From Apostichopus japonicus (lineage: Eukaryota > Echinodermata > Holothuroidea > Aspidochirotida > Stichopodidae), in contig NC_092576.1 in the NCBI RefSeq assembly GCF_037975245.1, forward strand, positions 3,975,001 to 4,039,000: a stretch of 64,000 nucleotides of DNA, written 5' to 3'. Shown here piece after piece: positions 63,625 through 64,000 of the stretch. Position 1 is the stretch's first letter. Every line of letters begins with the position of its first letter. Position numbers and translations under genes: made by a program. The notes under the pieces were generated by a model. The model searched no databases, had not been told where the DNA came from, and saw nothing but the letters and a program-made list of their open reading frames with translations.

Positions 63625-64000
63625 GTCGTCGTCATCGTCGTCGTCGTCATCGTCGTCGTCGTCATCATCGTCGTCATCGTCGTTTTCGTCGTCTTCAGCA
63701 GCAGCAGCATCAGCAGTAGCAGCAGCAGCAGCAGAAGCAGCAGCAGCATCGTCGTCGTCGTCGTCGTCGTCGTCATCGTCATCGTCATTGTCATCGACAT
63801 CGTCGTCGTCGTCGTCATCATCATCACAATCTCTATTGCCGCCATCTTGGTGATTGTCCTTGTCATCGCATTTGAAATCAACCCCGCAATCGTCACCAAC
63901 CTCGTCCGTGTCCTCGTCCTCGTCATTTTCATGTCATCTTCATCGTCATCGTCATCGTCATCGACATCGTCATCGTCGTCGTCGTCATCATCATCACAAT
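63581..64000. repeat. CGT/CAT trinucleotide array
   Basis: More than 400 bp of (CATCGT)n and (CGT)n, with an (AGC)n part at about 63697-63747, continuing to the window end with brief interruptions. The threonine/methionine/leucine-rich open frame on the - strand across it is a composition artefact. Confidence 0.95.

Noticed and set aside
63513-63932. Thr/Met/Leu-rich open frame on the - strand
   Set aside because: Translation of a CGT/CAT/AGC trinucleotide array.

Overview
This 64-kb window is animal DNA. Genes are split by GT-AG introns, and the sequence is AT-rich, full of microsatellites, LINE fragments and hAT-like elements. The abundant 'taggcct / agcctagcc' low-complexity sequence and the families present suggest a marine invertebrate deuterostome, most likely an echinoderm. 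That assignment is a guess from sequence character; nothing here proves it.

Region 1 (1 to about 52,650) is a head-to-tail tandem array of a repeat unit of about 8.7 kb. Each unit carries one four-exon gene on the + strand for a small secreted protein of 188 residues: a signal peptide, a short Cys-rich N-terminus and one F5/8 type C (discoidin) domain. Six copies are present, called A to F here; A lacks the first part of exon 1 because the window starts there. All visible exons are open, with matching splice phases (1, 2, 0), a TATA-like box about 100 bp before the ATG and an AATAAA about 240 bp after the stop. Introns are almost identical between copies. The two protein loops that correspond to the ligand-binding 'spikes' of the factor V/VIII C2 fold differ sharply. 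The array therefore looks like a recently amplified, diversifying family of secreted recognition proteins. Copy B is a mosaic (A-like exons 2 and 3, D/E-like exon 4).

The array has been modified by later events. Copy B carries a 365-bp hAT-like element in intron 1 and a 3.5-kb composite insertion with a nested 1.7-kb hAT-like element in intron 3. Copies D and E share a 0.4-kb insertion in intron 3 with a hammerhead-like motif. The E-F spacer holds a 1.5-kb inverted block bounded by an (ATT)n run and a tRNA-like filler, a minute palindromic insertion and a 5'-truncated LINE with a short target duplication. Each unit has a minisatellite of about five 60-bp repeats, expanded to about 30 repeats after copy F, where the array ends.

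Region 2 (about 52,975 to 57,550) holds a frame-broken CR1/L2-type LINE on the - strand and a 1.2-kb hAT-like element with a perfect 8-bp target duplication. Region 3 (58,735 to 62,550) holds a + strand gene related to monocarboxylate transporters (SLC16), with sound outer splice sites but three apparent frame disruptions. The window ends in a long CGT/CAT trinucleotide array.
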